DNA of 64,000 nucleotides from Rugamonas aquatica (GCF_009380215.1 NZ_WHUG01000009.1:1-64000), one strand, 5' to 3'. Shown: positions 17,490-26,875, counted from the stretch's first letter. Made by a program: numbers and translations. Notes: generated by a model not told the origin, from the letters alone.

Positions 17490-18097
17490 GCCGCCAGCCC
17501 GCCGCGCATACGCTCGAGCACCTGCTCGACCGCGCGCTGGCCCTCAGGATTGCGCAACATGTCGGCCGGCGTCTTGTCGCCCAGTTCCGGCAAGCTTTCA
17601 TGGACCCAGTGTGCGAACCACCCTTCCAGATCGAAGGATTTCATTTGCTCCGGGTCGCCGCTCTCGTCGAGCATCCTGTGCAAGGTGGCAAGCAGGCGCA
17701 GGTAGGCCATGATGCGGTGTCCCGCGACGTCCGGCAGCGGCTTATTGGCGGCCTCGTTGCGCACGAAGGTGGTCTGCGACACGCCGGCCAATCCCATGAT
17801 CACCGAAGCGGGTTCACCCGTGGCCTTGGCGATCAGCTTGACAACGTCGGTCGGCACCCCCGCCTCCACCGCATCGAACAGCTGGACACCGGGCGCCTCG
17901 CGCACACGCGCTACGAGCGCCCTCAGCTGGGCCAACGATGACTTGCCTGAACCGCCAACCGGGCTCGCGCGGTTCGCCCACAGCACATGCATCTTGTGCG
18001 ACGCGGCCGGCAGCCGCTCGGTGCTTCCCTTGGCCGGCATTTGCCCCCTTGCCGGCCTAGCCCGGCGCGGTACATCCGAATCACTCATTGCAGTCAT
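17486..18097 (-). CDS. Xre/MbcA/ParS-type antitoxin
   Basis: About 203 residues from the Met at 18097 (other Mets at 18109 and 18088). An extended, basic N-terminus is followed by the antitoxin core: EAGVPTDVVKLIAKATG, a helix-turn-helix-like segment with VSQTTFVRNEAANKPLPDVAGHRIM, and the C-terminal toxin-binding region with FDLEGWFAHWVHESLPELGDKTPADML. ParS/MbcA antitoxins neutralise the adjacent RES toxin and repress their own promoter. The upstream region (18110-18180) is AT-rich. Confidence 0.9.
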   Translation of the reverse strand: MTAMSDSDVPRRARPARGQMPAKGSTERLPAASHKMHVLWANRASPVGGSGKSSLAQLRALVARVREAPGVQLFDAVEAGVPTDVVKLIAKATGEPASVIMGLAGVSQTTFVRNEAANKPLPDVAGHRIMAYLRLLATLHRMLDESGDPEQMKSFDLEGWFAHWVHESLPELGDKTPADMLRNPEGQRAVEQVLERMRGGLAA

Positions 18098-18236
18098 GGC
18101 GACACCCATTTGGTTAAGTTGCGACAGTCAAATGGTAATCCATAATACGGAAACACACAATGCCAGTTATTATCTGCGGCCCGCGATTGGGCTGGCTTGC
18201 ACCCGGCAGCGTCCCACACCTCGGAGAGGAAACAAC

Positions 18237-18383
18237 ATGAGCTTCCCCCGCAAACCAGGTCTCGGCCACTATTACGGCAACCATGCGCAATGGCAGGCGG
18301 CTTGGCGTGCCGCCCACCTCCTGATGCGCGCCGGGGTCGATCCGCCCCGGACAGCTGCCCGCTGGTGTGGAAGGCCGGCCTGA
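18237..18383 (+). CDS. Small hypothetical protein
   Basis: 48 residues, preceded by GAGGAAAC. It begins MSFPRKPGLGHYYGNHAQWQ and has an amphipathic helix (QAAWRAAHLLMRAG). No family recognised; kept because of the good ribosome site and its position divergent from the antitoxin. 18384-18642 holds no further gene that I can support. Confidence 0.4.
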   Translation: MSFPRKPGLGHYYGNHAQWQAAWRAAHLLMRAGVDPPRTAARWCGRPA

Positions 18384-18642
18384 TACTGGCCGGCGACTGC
18401 AGCGACCTTAGCGCCCCGTTGGCCATGCCGCCAGCGGCACGCGTGGCAAGCCGGCATCTGATTGACGAGATACTGGGCGAAGGCGAGACAGGCTAGGGGA
18501 GACCGCCACGCCGGCAGCGCAATGGCGGCCAGGCACCCCGATGACGGTCAAGCCTCGGACCCGGGGTCCAGGGTACCGGGCGGTTGGCCTTGGAACAGCA
18601 TCACCGCTGGGGCGGATGACGGCGAAACAGCGGAGCAGGCGC

Positions 18643-19369
18643 TTAAAACGCCAACTGCAAGTTGTCTCCGTTCGCGGAGATAGCGCCACTGACCTTCGGC
18701 CAGGCCTTCATCAATTCGGCGGGGCGCAGCCGCAAGAAGCTGCGCGCAAATTCCGGGTCTTTGCAATCGAGCCAGTCGTCCCATTCATCGCGCGGGACGA
18801 TTACCAGCGAGCGCTTTTCATCCTGCGGCTTGTGCATGCGCTTCATCAACGCATGGTCATCCGCGTTGACAGTGATTTGCGTGAAGAGGTACTCGGGCCC
18901 GTGCTCGCCCGGCCACTCCCGCCAAAGGCCCTGCACCGCAAACATGGGCTCGTCCACCAGGCCGATCTCCATCCACACATTCTTCCCAGTTTCGTAGCAT
19001 GGCTCGATGAATGACGTGGCCGGCACCAGGCACAGCTGAGCGTTCTTCCACGGCCCCTTATAGGTCACGCGCTGTCCCAGGCCGTCGTCCCTCGCGTTCG
19101 TCGTTTCGTAGCCACTGAATTTTTTCCTGAGCTTGCGGTCGGCACCTGCGGGCAGCCGGGCTTGCTGGGCTTGAAAGTCCCGGCGCTGGTACTTCATCGG
19201 GTACATGTCGTAACCCGCCAGCAGCCCCTCGCGGCGCACGATCGGCGCCTGATAATCCCTGAACACCTCGTGCTTCCATGCCGACGTGTCGTCGAGGTCG
19301 ATCAAGATACCCATTTCGGCATCGAGTAATGCTGGGTCGGGCGGTAGTTGGCGCAAATGGTTGCACCAT
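18643..19369 (-). pseudogene. SRAP (YedK/HMCES-like) protein gene with lost Met-Cys start
   Basis: About 240 residues in frame from the cysteine codon at 19365-19363 (CNHLRQLPPDP). Core SRAP motifs follow: YETTNARDD (catalytic Asn region), LCLVPATSFIEPCYE (catalytic Glu region), and ITVNADDHALMKRMH with an IVPRDEWDDWL end, as in a divergent SRAP branch. SRAP proteins need Cys as residue 2, forming a thiazolidine with abasic sites. Here an ATG (19369-19367) is separated from the TGC by one extra base, so Met and Cys are out of frame. Removing that base restores Met-Cys-Asn. Either the gene is disabled or there is a one-base consensus error. Confidence 0.75.
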
Positions 19370-19700
19370 TTGGCAAGATGGGATTGCTTGATAACGCTAA
19401 TTTCCCTCCAGCGCTGCTCCCGCAGCGGGTCGACACGGCAGCGCCGCCCGCCCTCCGGGGCCACCAGCATGGGGCGCCGCCACCGCTGCAGTCCGGCGTC
19501 CAAGGTCGCCTTCAAGCCGGTCAGCAGCGCGGTCTGCTGGATGGAAGCGCTGGGGAAGTCGAGAGGCGACGCGTAGCCGGAAGCGGGACAGTTGGCAGCC
19601 TGGACCATAGCAGCAGCCTGGCCGGCGGCCATGTGCTCCACAAGGCGGACAACCGCGGCGGCATCCGCGAGAGTCCGGTTGTCAAGCCATGGGCGAATTT

Positions 19701-20169
19701 CATGCGCGCCAGCAAGCGTTCCGGCACGCACATGTGCCTCGACTCGCAGGAACGCCTGCTGTACAAGCTGACCTTCAGTCCGGCCGGCGACGACCACAGC
19801 AACTTGCTGCCGCTCGGCTTCGCCTGGCCGATCAACATTTACGTATTCGACGGCGGGCACCATCTCGACCTTGAACGTGATCGCGACGCCTACCGGCGCC
19901 GCATCGATGGCCTGCGGGCAGATGCGCCGGTCGGCGCCCGGGTAGGGGTGGCCAGAAGCAAGCTCTCCGCCAAGTTCCCGGATGGCGGCTGGCCCGGGGG
20001 CCAGTACACTTGCGCACCGATCATAGGCCGGCAAGGGCCGCTGGTTCAGGTCCAGATACGCACCTTCCAACTGTACGTCGAGCTGGACGCCATTTATCCG
20101 CTGGCTCAGGCCGACGGCAATGTTCTGCCGCAGTCGCGTAAGTCGTCGCGGCCGGACTGTGCGCCCTGA
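19701..20169 (+). CDS. Hypothetical protein on opposite strand (weakly supported)
   Basis: About 155 residues, with stretches that read like a real protein (LLYKLTFSPAGDDHSNLLPLG, then FAWPINIYVFDGG and DAYRRRIDGLRADAP). No strong ribosome site and no family. The opposite strand is open over the same interval as a 5' extension of the SRAP frame but reads less like protein. One of the two may be a decayed gene. Confidence 0.3.
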
Positions 20170-20284
20170 ACCGACCGAAGCGGCCTTTTGCAGGCCGGCC
20201 CAGGGCGCGCGGACAGTACATCGCTCCGCGCAAGTCCGGCCTATTTGAGCTAAAATTTAGGCCCGTATGGGAGGAAATTACATC

Positions 20285-20835
20285 ATGAACTCCGCACCTG
20301 TAAAAAAGCCACGCATCCCGCCCGGCCACGTTGCCGCCACAGCCACCGCCGCGACAGTCTCCCCCACACAATCCTTGCGCCCGAGCCGCCGCAATCGGTG
20401 CCGCTGCTACTAAACTATCAGGACCTGTACCTGGCCGGCCCCTTGCAACGGATCGCCACCATCAAGGAGGGCGTGCAGGCGCGTCGGCTCGGCGAATTGT
20501 CAACCGCGCTGGCGCGCCCGCAGGAATGGCTGCTGCAATTGCTCGGCTTGCCGCGCACCACTATCAACCGCAAGATCCGTAACGACCAGATGCTGACCAC
20601 CGACCAGTCGGAGCGCGTGCTGGGCCTGGCACGGCTGATCGGCCAAGTCGCCGCCATAGTGCAGCAATCGGGCGATCCTGCCGGCTTCAATGCCGCCGCC
20701 TGGGTCAGCGACTGGATCGAAAAGCCCAATCCCGCGCTGGGCAACCGCCGGCCGGCCGAGTTCATGGACACGCTGGCCGGCCAGGAAGTGCTGGCCGGCT
20801 TGCTGGCGCAAATGCAAACCGGTGCCTACGCATGA
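20285..20835 (+). pseudogene. Second Xre/ParS antitoxin, frameshifted near its N-terminus
   Basis: The ATG at 20285 has GGGAGG upstream and opens MNSAPVKKPRIPPGH. The frame is lost at a run of five C (20361-20365), and one additional C would join it to APEPPQSVPLLLNYQDLYLAG. The rest is a full antitoxin: LGLPRTTINRKIRND helix-turn-helix, FNAAAWVSDWIEKPNPALGNRRPAEFMDT toxin-binding end. A GTG at 20398 could start a shortened protein but has no ribosome site. It is homologous to the antitoxin at 17486-18097 and lies in opposite orientation. Confidence 0.7.
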
Positions 20836-21300
20836 CCCACTCAGTTTGGCGCATCGCCACCGACGCTCCGGACTACACGTCGGACGATCTGAACGGGGCC
20901 GGCGCGCGCCTGAGCGGCGGCCGCTGGAACCGCAAGGGCACCTCGATGCTGTATTGCGCCGAAAGTATCGCGCTGGCCTCCCTCGAGACGGTGGCACATC
21001 TGGTCGCCACCTCTCTGCCGCTGTACGACTACCTGGTCCGCGTCGACGTGCCCGATGATGTGATGGACGCGTTGTTGCACCTGCAGCTTGCCAACGCCCC
21101 GGTGGGCTGGGACTCACTGCCGCCCGGCCGCGTCAGCCTGGACTTCGGCACCCACTGGACGCTCGGCGACGCTGTTACTGGTGCCGTCCGTGATCGTACC
21201 CGAGGAACGGGTGATCCTGATCAATCCCGCCCACCCCGACACCGATCGCATCCAGGCTACCAAGGTACGCCTGTGGCGCTACGACACCATCTTGCGGCGC
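20832..21300 (+). pseudogene. Second RES toxin, frameshifted
   Basis: It starts with an ATG overlapping the antitoxin stop. WRIATDAPDYTSDDLNGAGA, GGRWNRKGTSMLYCAES and LASLETVAHL match the RES domain. Near 21165-21175 the frame shifts: after GTHWTLGD the continuation LLLVPSVIVPEERVILINPAHP lies in another frame. The C-terminal limit is unclear because no stop follows for some distance. It is homologous to the intact toxin at 17016-17489. Confidence 0.75.
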
Positions 21301-21432
21301 TGCCCCCGGCAGCGCACCCCGCTGGCAGACGCCGCCTGCGGCGTTAACATGGTCATACGCGGTCGCCAATACCCATACCGACATCCCGCGCAATTCGCGC
21401 GTGACCGGCGCCGCGCACACCACGGAGCCCCT

Positions 21433-21804
21433 GTGCACACCTATGACTACACACTGCACGGCACAGTCGCGCCGAAGCTAGTGGAAGCGGCGCTGGCCCC
21501 CTTCCTCCAATACTGCCGCACCAGCTACGCGAAAGCGCTGCAACGCCGGCAACTGTGCGTGACCGAGACCTAACTCCAGTTGGCCCTGGATTTCGCCGGC
21601 TACTACGGCCCGGTGGCCGACCACGAGATAATGCAGCTGCTGGCGGCGCTGCGCGGTATCAGCTGCGGCAACGACTACCTCTTACTGATCATCAACCACG
21701 ATAGCACCAGCGTGGACCAGGCCTGCACGCCGTTATTTATCGGTAGCCCGGAGCAATTGGCCACCGCGCAGCTGCGCTATGGCATTTGCGCATTGCGGGC
21801 TTAG
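21433..21804 (+). pseudogene. Hypothetical gene interrupted by a stop codon
   Basis: From a GTG at 21433 one frame gives VHTYDYTLHGTVAPKLVEAA and continues to RRQLCVTET, then a TAA (21571-21573). It resumes as LQLALDFAGYYGPVADHEIM up to ICALRA. Both halves read like one protein of about 123 residues. No family recognised. It follows the broken toxin directly. Confidence 0.4.
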
Positions 21805-22346
21805 GCAGAACCCATCATCGGCGGCGACGCGATCGACCGGGTGGAGACACACATTCTCGGACTGGCAAGCCACCCGCATCCGGCCGGCGACACGGGACTC
21901 GCCACGCGCAGCCCCAGCCAGAAACCGGGATGAGCGAGTTCGCCACCGACGACCGGACCAGCCGCCTGCACCCAAACCGCTGCTGCAAGGTGATGGCGTC
22001 ACGGTCTGCATGGTTTTCAACAGCCACGCCGGCTATCTGGACTGGATGGAATGTAAAGCGGATGTCGGCCTGGGCGGCCGCTTGCGGAAAACGCTACTGG
22101 CGGATTCCCGCCCCTGGACTCGGCACCGTTTGCCGGTACTGCTTCGGCCATGATGGCGCCACACCGATCGTCCGGCTCAGCGACGGCGGCATCACCGGCG
22201 CCGAGACGATCGACAGTCCATACGGCCCGGCAGGACGCGCGCCCACCCGACTGATCAGACCATGACCGTGTCCGAAAAATATTCCACCACCAACCCAGCG
22301 TCACCGTGCTCCCGACATTATGCAACGTAGGAGCGCACCGAGGCGT
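21805..22346. other. Degenerate interval
   Basis: Protein-like pieces occur in two plus-strand frames (VTVCMVFNSHAGYLDWMECK in one, GLGTVCRYCFGHDGATPIV in another), as expected of a frameshifted gene starting near 21929. I cannot reconstruct it with confidence. Confidence 0.25.
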
Positions 22347-22678
22347 TCAGACCTGCACGCCGTTCAACTCGCTGTTATCGAGATAGGCAAACTGTCGTGC
22401 CAGATCGTTGAGCAAACCATCGCCCGGCGCGGTATCGCCACGGCCGGCGGCTTCCAGAGCTGCTGCAATCTTCGCGAGAAGGTCCAACTTCTGCATCGAC
22501 GTGAAGACCGCGGACCCGTTGACATGACGGGTATGCACATCTTTCGGGGGGAAGGCGTTGTCATCCAGGATGACCTCGAATGCCGACTTCACAGCCGTTT
22601 CGAGGCTGCTTTGCGCTATACATTCGGCAATCGCATCAGTACGTCATATACAACCGGGAAATCGACCGTGTTAGCCAT
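22347..22678 (-). pseudogene. Small hypothetical gene with an N-terminal frameshift
   Basis: An ATG at 22678 with a perfect AGGAGG opens MANTVDFPVVYDVL and then hits a stop. A one-base shift near 22635 joins it to DAIAECIAQSSLETAVKSAFE, continuing to KLDLLAKIAAALEAAG and LDNSELNGVQV. The joined protein would be about 110 residues and mostly helical. A GTG at 22592 might start the C-terminal 81 residues. No family recognised. Confidence 0.55.
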
Positions 22679-22886
22679 GAAATTCCTCCTGAGTCCACTG
22701 CCGGCGGCGCCACTTGGCGCGCGCACAGCCTACCGACCCGGCGCTGCAAAGGTGGGGAACGCATGCCGGCGCCGCTACCCTTCCATCTCCGACAGCGGCC
22801 ACCGCCGACCAGTGACATTCATTGCCGCCATCGGCCGAACTCAAGCGACACGACATCAGTGTCTACCTGGAAACGAGCGGCAACTG

Positions 22887-23162
22887 CTACGCCGCCGACT
22901 GAACGCTCGGGCTTGGGTGTGGCTCATGGTCGTAGGCTAGTCCGTGGCTCCACGCTGCGGAGCCGGGCCGGTGAAGCTTCATACCGATGTACAGCGGGCC
23001 GGGCAAATTCATGGCGTGGCCTGCCAGCTTTGCGACGGACGCCTGATTCGCATCCGCCCATTCCTGGGCTGCATGTTTGCTCTCGAACGCATGTTTTCGT
23101 CGGTGATGAAGGAACAGAAACCGCTGCCTGCCCTTCCCAGTATACCTGCCCGATGAATGCAC
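22887..23162 (-). CDS. Small hypothetical protein coupled to the HTH gene
   Basis: 91 residues from a GTG that immediately follows the HTH gene's TGA (TGAGTG), suggesting translational coupling. A basic N-terminus (RQRFLFLHHRRKHAF) is followed by a helix (ESKHAAQEWADANQAS) and an irregular C-terminus. No family recognised. Confidence 0.4.
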   Translation of the reverse strand: MHSSGRYTGKGRQRFLFLHHRRKHAFESKHAAQEWADANQASVAKLAGHAMNLPGPLYIGMKLHRPGSAAWSHGLAYDHEPHPSPSVQSAA

Positions 23163-23378
23163 TCAAGCGTTTTTACCTTGGTCTTCCAAAATCTCCCGAA
23201 TGAATTTCCACGCAACACCGTCCAGCTCCCGGAAGCCTTTGGCATCGGATGGTAGCAGCCAGTTGTCAAGGCAGCGGGTAGTCGAACCGATACGTGCGGC
23301 AAACTCGTCTGGGGTCATGTCCAGGGTCGACATCGCAGCGCGCAGAAACTCCTGCTGGGCAATGGGGCGGTCAGTCAT
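23163..23378 (-). CDS. Small helix-turn-helix protein (putative regulator)
   Basis: 71 residues. The segment MTPDEFAARIGSTTRCLDNW has the spacing of a helix-turn-helix (helix, G-S-T turn, recognition helix), followed by LLPSDAKGFRELDGVAWKFI, typical of short phage- and plasmid-type DNA-binding proteins. Start at the ATG 23378; a TTG 15 bases upstream is an alternative. The next gene follows without a gap. Confidence 0.55.
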   Translation of the reverse strand: MTDRPIAQQEFLRAAMSTLDMTPDEFAARIGSTTRCLDNWLLPSDAKGFRELDGVAWKFIREILEDQGKNA

Positions 23379-23710
23379 GGTGTCGTCGATCAAGTGTGCT
23401 CGTGAGTATCATAGCGCATCCGGCACCAGCCGGCGCTGCGCGCCGCGTACAGCACGAGCCTTCGCCTGTCGTCACGGGCAATGCGGCTTGTGGCGACGGC
23501 GCTGCGCATGCGTTGAGGTCCCACCACACCAACGGGCACGCGCTGTGCCGAAGCCACACCGCCCTCTGCTGTTTCACTGGCCCATCCGCGCGGCGAGGGC
23601 GCACGGTCGATGCCTTCCGTACTTGCCGAAGGTTGCCTGCTTGGCCGCATGGCGTCACATGGCACCGGCGCCGGCAAACGCCGTCCAACCGTATTTTGAG
23701 GGAGGCTGCC

Positions 23711-24010
23711 ATGTCCACCCCGATGACCATTGATGAAGCCAATTCCTGGTTGGCGCTCCACGACTGGGGCGACATGATCCGGCTCTCGCTGGGGGATGGC
23801 GCCGAGGCGCGCGACAGGTGGCTCAACAGCGTCAACGCCATGCGACGAGCGTTCGAACCGGATTGCCCCGGATGCGGCCTGCGGGTGCTGTCCAAGCGCC
23901 TTGCGCTGCGCCGCAACGGCGCCGGCACGGTACTGCTGGCGCGCGCCATCTGCGAACACTGCCAGACCGAGTTCTACGTCGACCAGAACGGCAACGAAGT
24001 CGCAGTGTAG
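23711..24010 (+). CDS. Zinc-ribbon hypothetical protein
   Basis: 99 residues with GGGAGG upstream. The N-terminal half is acidic and helical (IDEANSWLALHDWGDM). The C-terminal half has two cysteine pairs, CPGCGL and CEHCQTEFYV, about 35 residues apart, which form a probable zinc ribbon. It precedes the PRTRC genes in the same direction but is separated by 221 bp. Function unknown. The 332 bp upstream (23379-23710) hold no gene I can support. Confidence 0.65.
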   Translation: MSTPMTIDEANSWLALHDWGDMIRLSLGDGAEARDRWLNSVNAMRRAFEPDCPGCGLRVLSKRLALRRNGAGTVLLARAICEHCQTEFYVDQNGNEVAV

Positions 24011-24231
24011 ATACCCCGGGTGCGTTCCGGGCCTTGAGGGGGCGGCCGGCCACAGAGCCGCCCAGGTTGACGCTGCGGCGGTGGCCAGTAGCATGAGAAA
24101 CCGAAAGCGTCTGCAGGACAACCTCGGACTACACCACGCCGCGCACCGGCATCGCCGCCGCCGGCTGGCCACTGGACGCGGCCAGTACCGGGCCTACCAT
24201 GGATACATCTGTCACCCCATGGAGAAACGCG

Positions 24232-24687
24232 ATGCTATTTCAAGAACTGTACGCGCTGGCCTGCCGCAGCACCCTGTCGATGCTGGTCGATGCCAATGCC
24301 GACACCGGCCTGATGACTATCAGCGTGCGACCGCAGCCCAAGGGCGGTCACGCTGCCTGCGCGACGTGCGAACCGCTGACCCTGACCGCCACCCCTGCCG
24401 AATTCGACACCGGCTTTGCCGGCGCCTTCGCCACCTACCGCACCGTGCTCGGTAGCTTGCAGGCGCAGGCCGACGCCGCCGCCGAGCAACTACGCAGCAA
24501 GTCTGCCAAGCCAACGGCCAAGCCGACAACTCGGCACCTGCCGGGCACGGAAGCCGCTCCTACCAAAGCAGACTGGCACGTGCAGGACGGCGACGTGCAC
24601 GGCCAAGCCGGCCAAGCCGGCCAGCAACCTGCCGCATTGCCGGTCAAGGCGCCTGTGGCGCCGGCTCAACCCAGCCTGTTCGACTAG
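24232..24687 (+). CDS. PRTRC system protein E
   Basis: 151 residues from the ATG preceded by GGAGAAA. The N-terminal domain (MLFQELYALACRSTLSMLVD, LTISV-type strands, LTLTATPAEFDTGFAGAF, YRTVLGSLQAQADAA) is characteristic of PRTRC E. A disordered Ala/Pro/Gln linker leads to the C-terminus APAQPSLFD, which resembles a beta-sliding-clamp binding motif (QxxLF). PRTRC cassettes (ParB-related, ThiF-related) occur on plasmids and integrative elements; their biochemical role is unknown. It heads a tightly packed operon through 28414. Confidence 0.85.
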   Translation: MLFQELYALACRSTLSMLVDANADTGLMTISVRPQPKGGHAACATCEPLTLTATPAEFDTGFAGAFATYRTVLGSLQAQADAAAEQLRSKSAKPTAKPTTRHLPGTEAAPTKADWHVQDGDVHGQAGQAGQQPAALPVKAPVAPAQPSLFD

Positions 24688-24696
24688 GAGAACGCC

Positions 24697-24903
24697 ATGC
24701 CCATTGAAATCGAAGCCACCCGTCGCGTGCTGCGCTACAACGGCGTGACGCTGACCGATCTGCCCGGCCATACGCTGGAGGACATGCGCAAGCTGCACGC
24801 GCTGCAGTTCCCGGAACTGCTGAACGCCGACGTCGAGCTCGAGCCGGTGGTCAACGGCGAACAGGAGGTAACGTTCCGCCGCACCGTGGGGACCAAGCAA
24901 TGA
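24697..24903 (+). CDS. PRTRC system protein C (small, beta-grasp-like)
   Basis: 68 residues with AGGAGAA upstream. The pattern RRVLRYNGVTLTDLPG (two strands), TLEDMRKLHALQFPELLNA (helix), VELEPVV and EVTFRRTVGTK (strands) matches PRTRC C and reads like a beta-grasp fold, although it lacks a C-terminal Gly-Gly. Lying beside an E1-like ThiF and a JAMM protein, it is a candidate ubiquitin-like partner; this is inference. Its stop overlaps the next start. Confidence 0.85.
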   Translation: MPIEIEATRRVLRYNGVTLTDLPGHTLEDMRKLHALQFPELLNADVELEPVVNGEQEVTFRRTVGTKQ

Positions 24904-25118
24904 GCCCCGCATCGTTCGTGCGTCGCCTGCAACGCAGCCCAGCGTTGACAGGCGCGGACCCGGTGGTGCAGCTGGCGCAGGCGTGCCACGACGACATCAG
25001 CCAGCGATATGCCCGGTGTCTGGTGCAGCTGGCCGACGCCACCCTGAGCGAGCGCGCGCCAGAGCAACGCTTCCAGCGCATCCTGCCGCCATCCCGACTG
25101 TTGGCGCCGCTGCCATGA
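24900..25118 (+). CDS. Small helical protein inside the PRTRC operon
   Basis: 72 residues, joined by ATGA overlaps to protein C before it and protein F after it. It contains ADPVVQLAQACHDDISQRYA and CLVQLADATLSERAPEQRF, an amphipathic helical pair with two cysteines. I do not recognise it as one of the named PRTRC families. The tight coupling argues that it is real and part of the module. Confidence 0.7.
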   Translation: MSPASFVRRLQRSPALTGADPVVQLAQACHDDISQRYARCLVQLADATLSERAPEQRFQRILPPSRLLAPLP

Positions 25119-26110
25119 ACAGCCTGTCGCTGCCGCGCATCGGCGCCGACATACCGCCGCAGCTGGTGCCGCTGCACGAGCACCGGCGGGAAGCGGAACT
25201 GGCGCTGTACTTCGCCAAGTCTGGCGTCCTGCGAGGCAAGTCCTTGCCGGACCGCTGGGACTCGCCGCTGCAGGCGATAGAGAGCACCCTGCAACGCTGG
25301 CTGGGCGAGCAGCTGGGCGCGCTGCAGTGTCTGGCACCGGCCTTCAGCCTGGAACTGGGCGGCAGGTACGATGGCGAAGGGGAGGACTTGATCGCCACCT
25401 GTTACGCCACCAGCGCGCCGGTGTGGCACATCGGCCCGGGCGCGGCCCGCCTTGAACAGCTGGCGCCGGGGCTGGGCGCCACCGCGATCGCGCTGCTGTA
25501 CGGGCAGTGGACTTATCCGCTGTTCACGCCGGTCCATGCATTCGAGGAGGCCAGCTACCTGTGCTGGCAGGGTGGCGACGACGAGCAGGACGCGCTGAAG
25601 GAATGCACCAACGACGAGCAGCGCGCCGATCTGCTGGAGAGCATCGTCACGCGCGCCCAATTCGACGCCGCCTACCCTGCGTGGGTCAGCCACCCCGACG
25701 ACGCACAGCTGTCGATGCGCGCGCTGGTGAGGCTGGCCAAGGAGGGCGGGCCCGCAGCGCCGCACGCCGCGCAGCTGCGCCGGCTGAAGTCGGCGCAGCT
25801 GCGCCTGACCGCGCGACAGCGACAAGCGTATGCAAGCGCGGAGGCGCCGCTGAACGACGACGAGGACGGCGACTACGGCTCGTTCGCCGGCTACGGCGGC
25901 AAGCTGATATGGCATGAGGATGACCCGACGCTGCGCCTGTTCGACATGCAGGATCACCTGACCTTGCAGGGCGACTGCCACGACTGGATCAGCCGCAGCC
26001 GCTGCTCGCTCGATCACCCGGCCCAGCTGGGCCAGTGGTACCGCCAACTTCAGTTGCACCTGCAAGTGATGCGCCAGCTCGACGCCTTGCTGGCCGGGCT
26101 GTTGGCCTGA
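25115..26110 (+). CDS. PRTRC system protein F
   Basis: 331 residues, starting in an ATGA overlap. It reads SLPRIGADIPPQLVPLHEHR, ELALYFAKSGVLRGKSLPDRW, then a sheet region with APVWHIGPGAARLE and a long C-terminal helical part with acidic DDDEDGDYGS-type segments. Length and N-terminal pattern fit PRTRC F. No catalytic motif is visible. The JAMM, E1-like and E2/B genes follow immediately. Confidence 0.75.
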   Translation: MNSLSLPRIGADIPPQLVPLHEHRREAELALYFAKSGVLRGKSLPDRWDSPLQAIESTLQRWLGEQLGALQCLAPAFSLELGGRYDGEGEDLIATCYATSAPVWHIGPGAARLEQLAPGLGATAIALLYGQWTYPLFTPVHAFEEASYLCWQGGDDEQDALKECTNDEQRADLLESIVTRAQFDAAYPAWVSHPDDAQLSMRALVRLAKEGGPAAPHAAQLRRLKSAQLRLTARQRQAYASAEAPLNDDEDGDYGSFAGYGGKLIWHEDDPTLRLFDMQDHLTLQGDCHDWISRSRCSLDHPAQLGQWYRQLQLHLQVMRQLDALLAGLLA

Positions 26111-26137
26111 TACTGGAAGCTCACACGGAGGACCGAT

Positions 26138-26875
26138 ATGGACCCGATACCATTTGCCATCAGCACCAACCGCGAACAGTCGCTGCCGCTTCGGCGCGCG
26201 ATCCTGCTGTACCAACATGGCGGCGGCAGCAGCGCCACCGTGCACGATATCGCCACCGTCGATGGCGTTTCCACCATCCTGCCCGGCTGCGCGGTGCACA
26301 GCGGCGCCGTGCATGCGCTGGCCAGCGCCCTGGGCGAACGCGCAGAACCGGCCGGCTTTCTGCCGCCGGAACTGCTGTGGCACGATGGCCGGCAGCTGCT
26401 CTGGTGGCTGCCGCCGGGGCGCCGCCACATCGTCTTCCGGGTGCCGGAATTCGGCGGCGACCGCCACGGCGTGCTGCCCCATCCGGGCTTGGTGTTCCAC
26501 GCCTCGCCGCAACGCTGGATGGCGTGGGCGGTCAAGGGCGGCGCCCGGCCGACGCCGCTGACCGCGCTGTGGCGCGCGCCGTATTTCAACGTGCATCTGG
26601 AGGGCGACATTTGCGCCGGCACCGGCGAGGTGCCGCAGCACTACGGCGTCGATGCGCTGGACGACTGGAACCACGCCTTCTTCGGTTCCGCGTTCAGCCA
26701 CCTGACCGACAAGGAACCGCTGGTGGCATACGAGCAGGGTCCCGGTTCGTTCTGGCTGGCGATGCTGGGCGGCGCGTGGGACCGCTTTCCGCAGAAGGTG
26801 CTGGTGCCCTCGGTCGCCGGGACCGTGGGCGAACAGCTGGCACGGCTGGTGGGGGCGCGCGGTGGACGGCGCTGA
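26138..26875 (+). CDS. PRTRC system protein B
   Basis: 245 residues. It reads MDPIPFAISTNREQSLPLRR, AILLYQHGGGSSATVHDI, then FLPPELLWHDGRQLLWWLPPG and PHPGLVFHASPQRWMAWAVKG, with FNVHLEGDICAGTGEVP and DDWNHAFFGSAFSHL in the C-terminal half. The conserved C-x-G and N-x-x-F-F-x-S-x-F-S-H segments are typical of PRTRC B, which has been thought to resemble E2-like conjugating folds; the cysteine in GDICAG is a candidate active residue. It is 28 bp after protein F and overlaps the JAMM gene. Confidence 0.85.
   Translation: MDPIPFAISTNREQSLPLRRAILLYQHGGGSSATVHDIATVDGVSTILPGCAVHSGAVHALASALGERAEPAGFLPPELLWHDGRQLLWWLPPGRRHIVFRVPEFGGDRHGVLPHPGLVFHASPQRWMAWAVKGGARPTPLTALWRAPYFNVHLEGDICAGTGEVPQHYGVDALDDWNHAFFGSAFSHLTDKEPLVAYEQGPGSFWLAMLGGAWDRFPQKVLVPSVAGTVGEQLARLVGARGGRR

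Noticed and set aside
19370..20070. 5' extension of the SRAP frame to 475 codons
   Set aside because: No SRAP protein has such an extension; the frame before the cysteine codon is not protein-like throughout.
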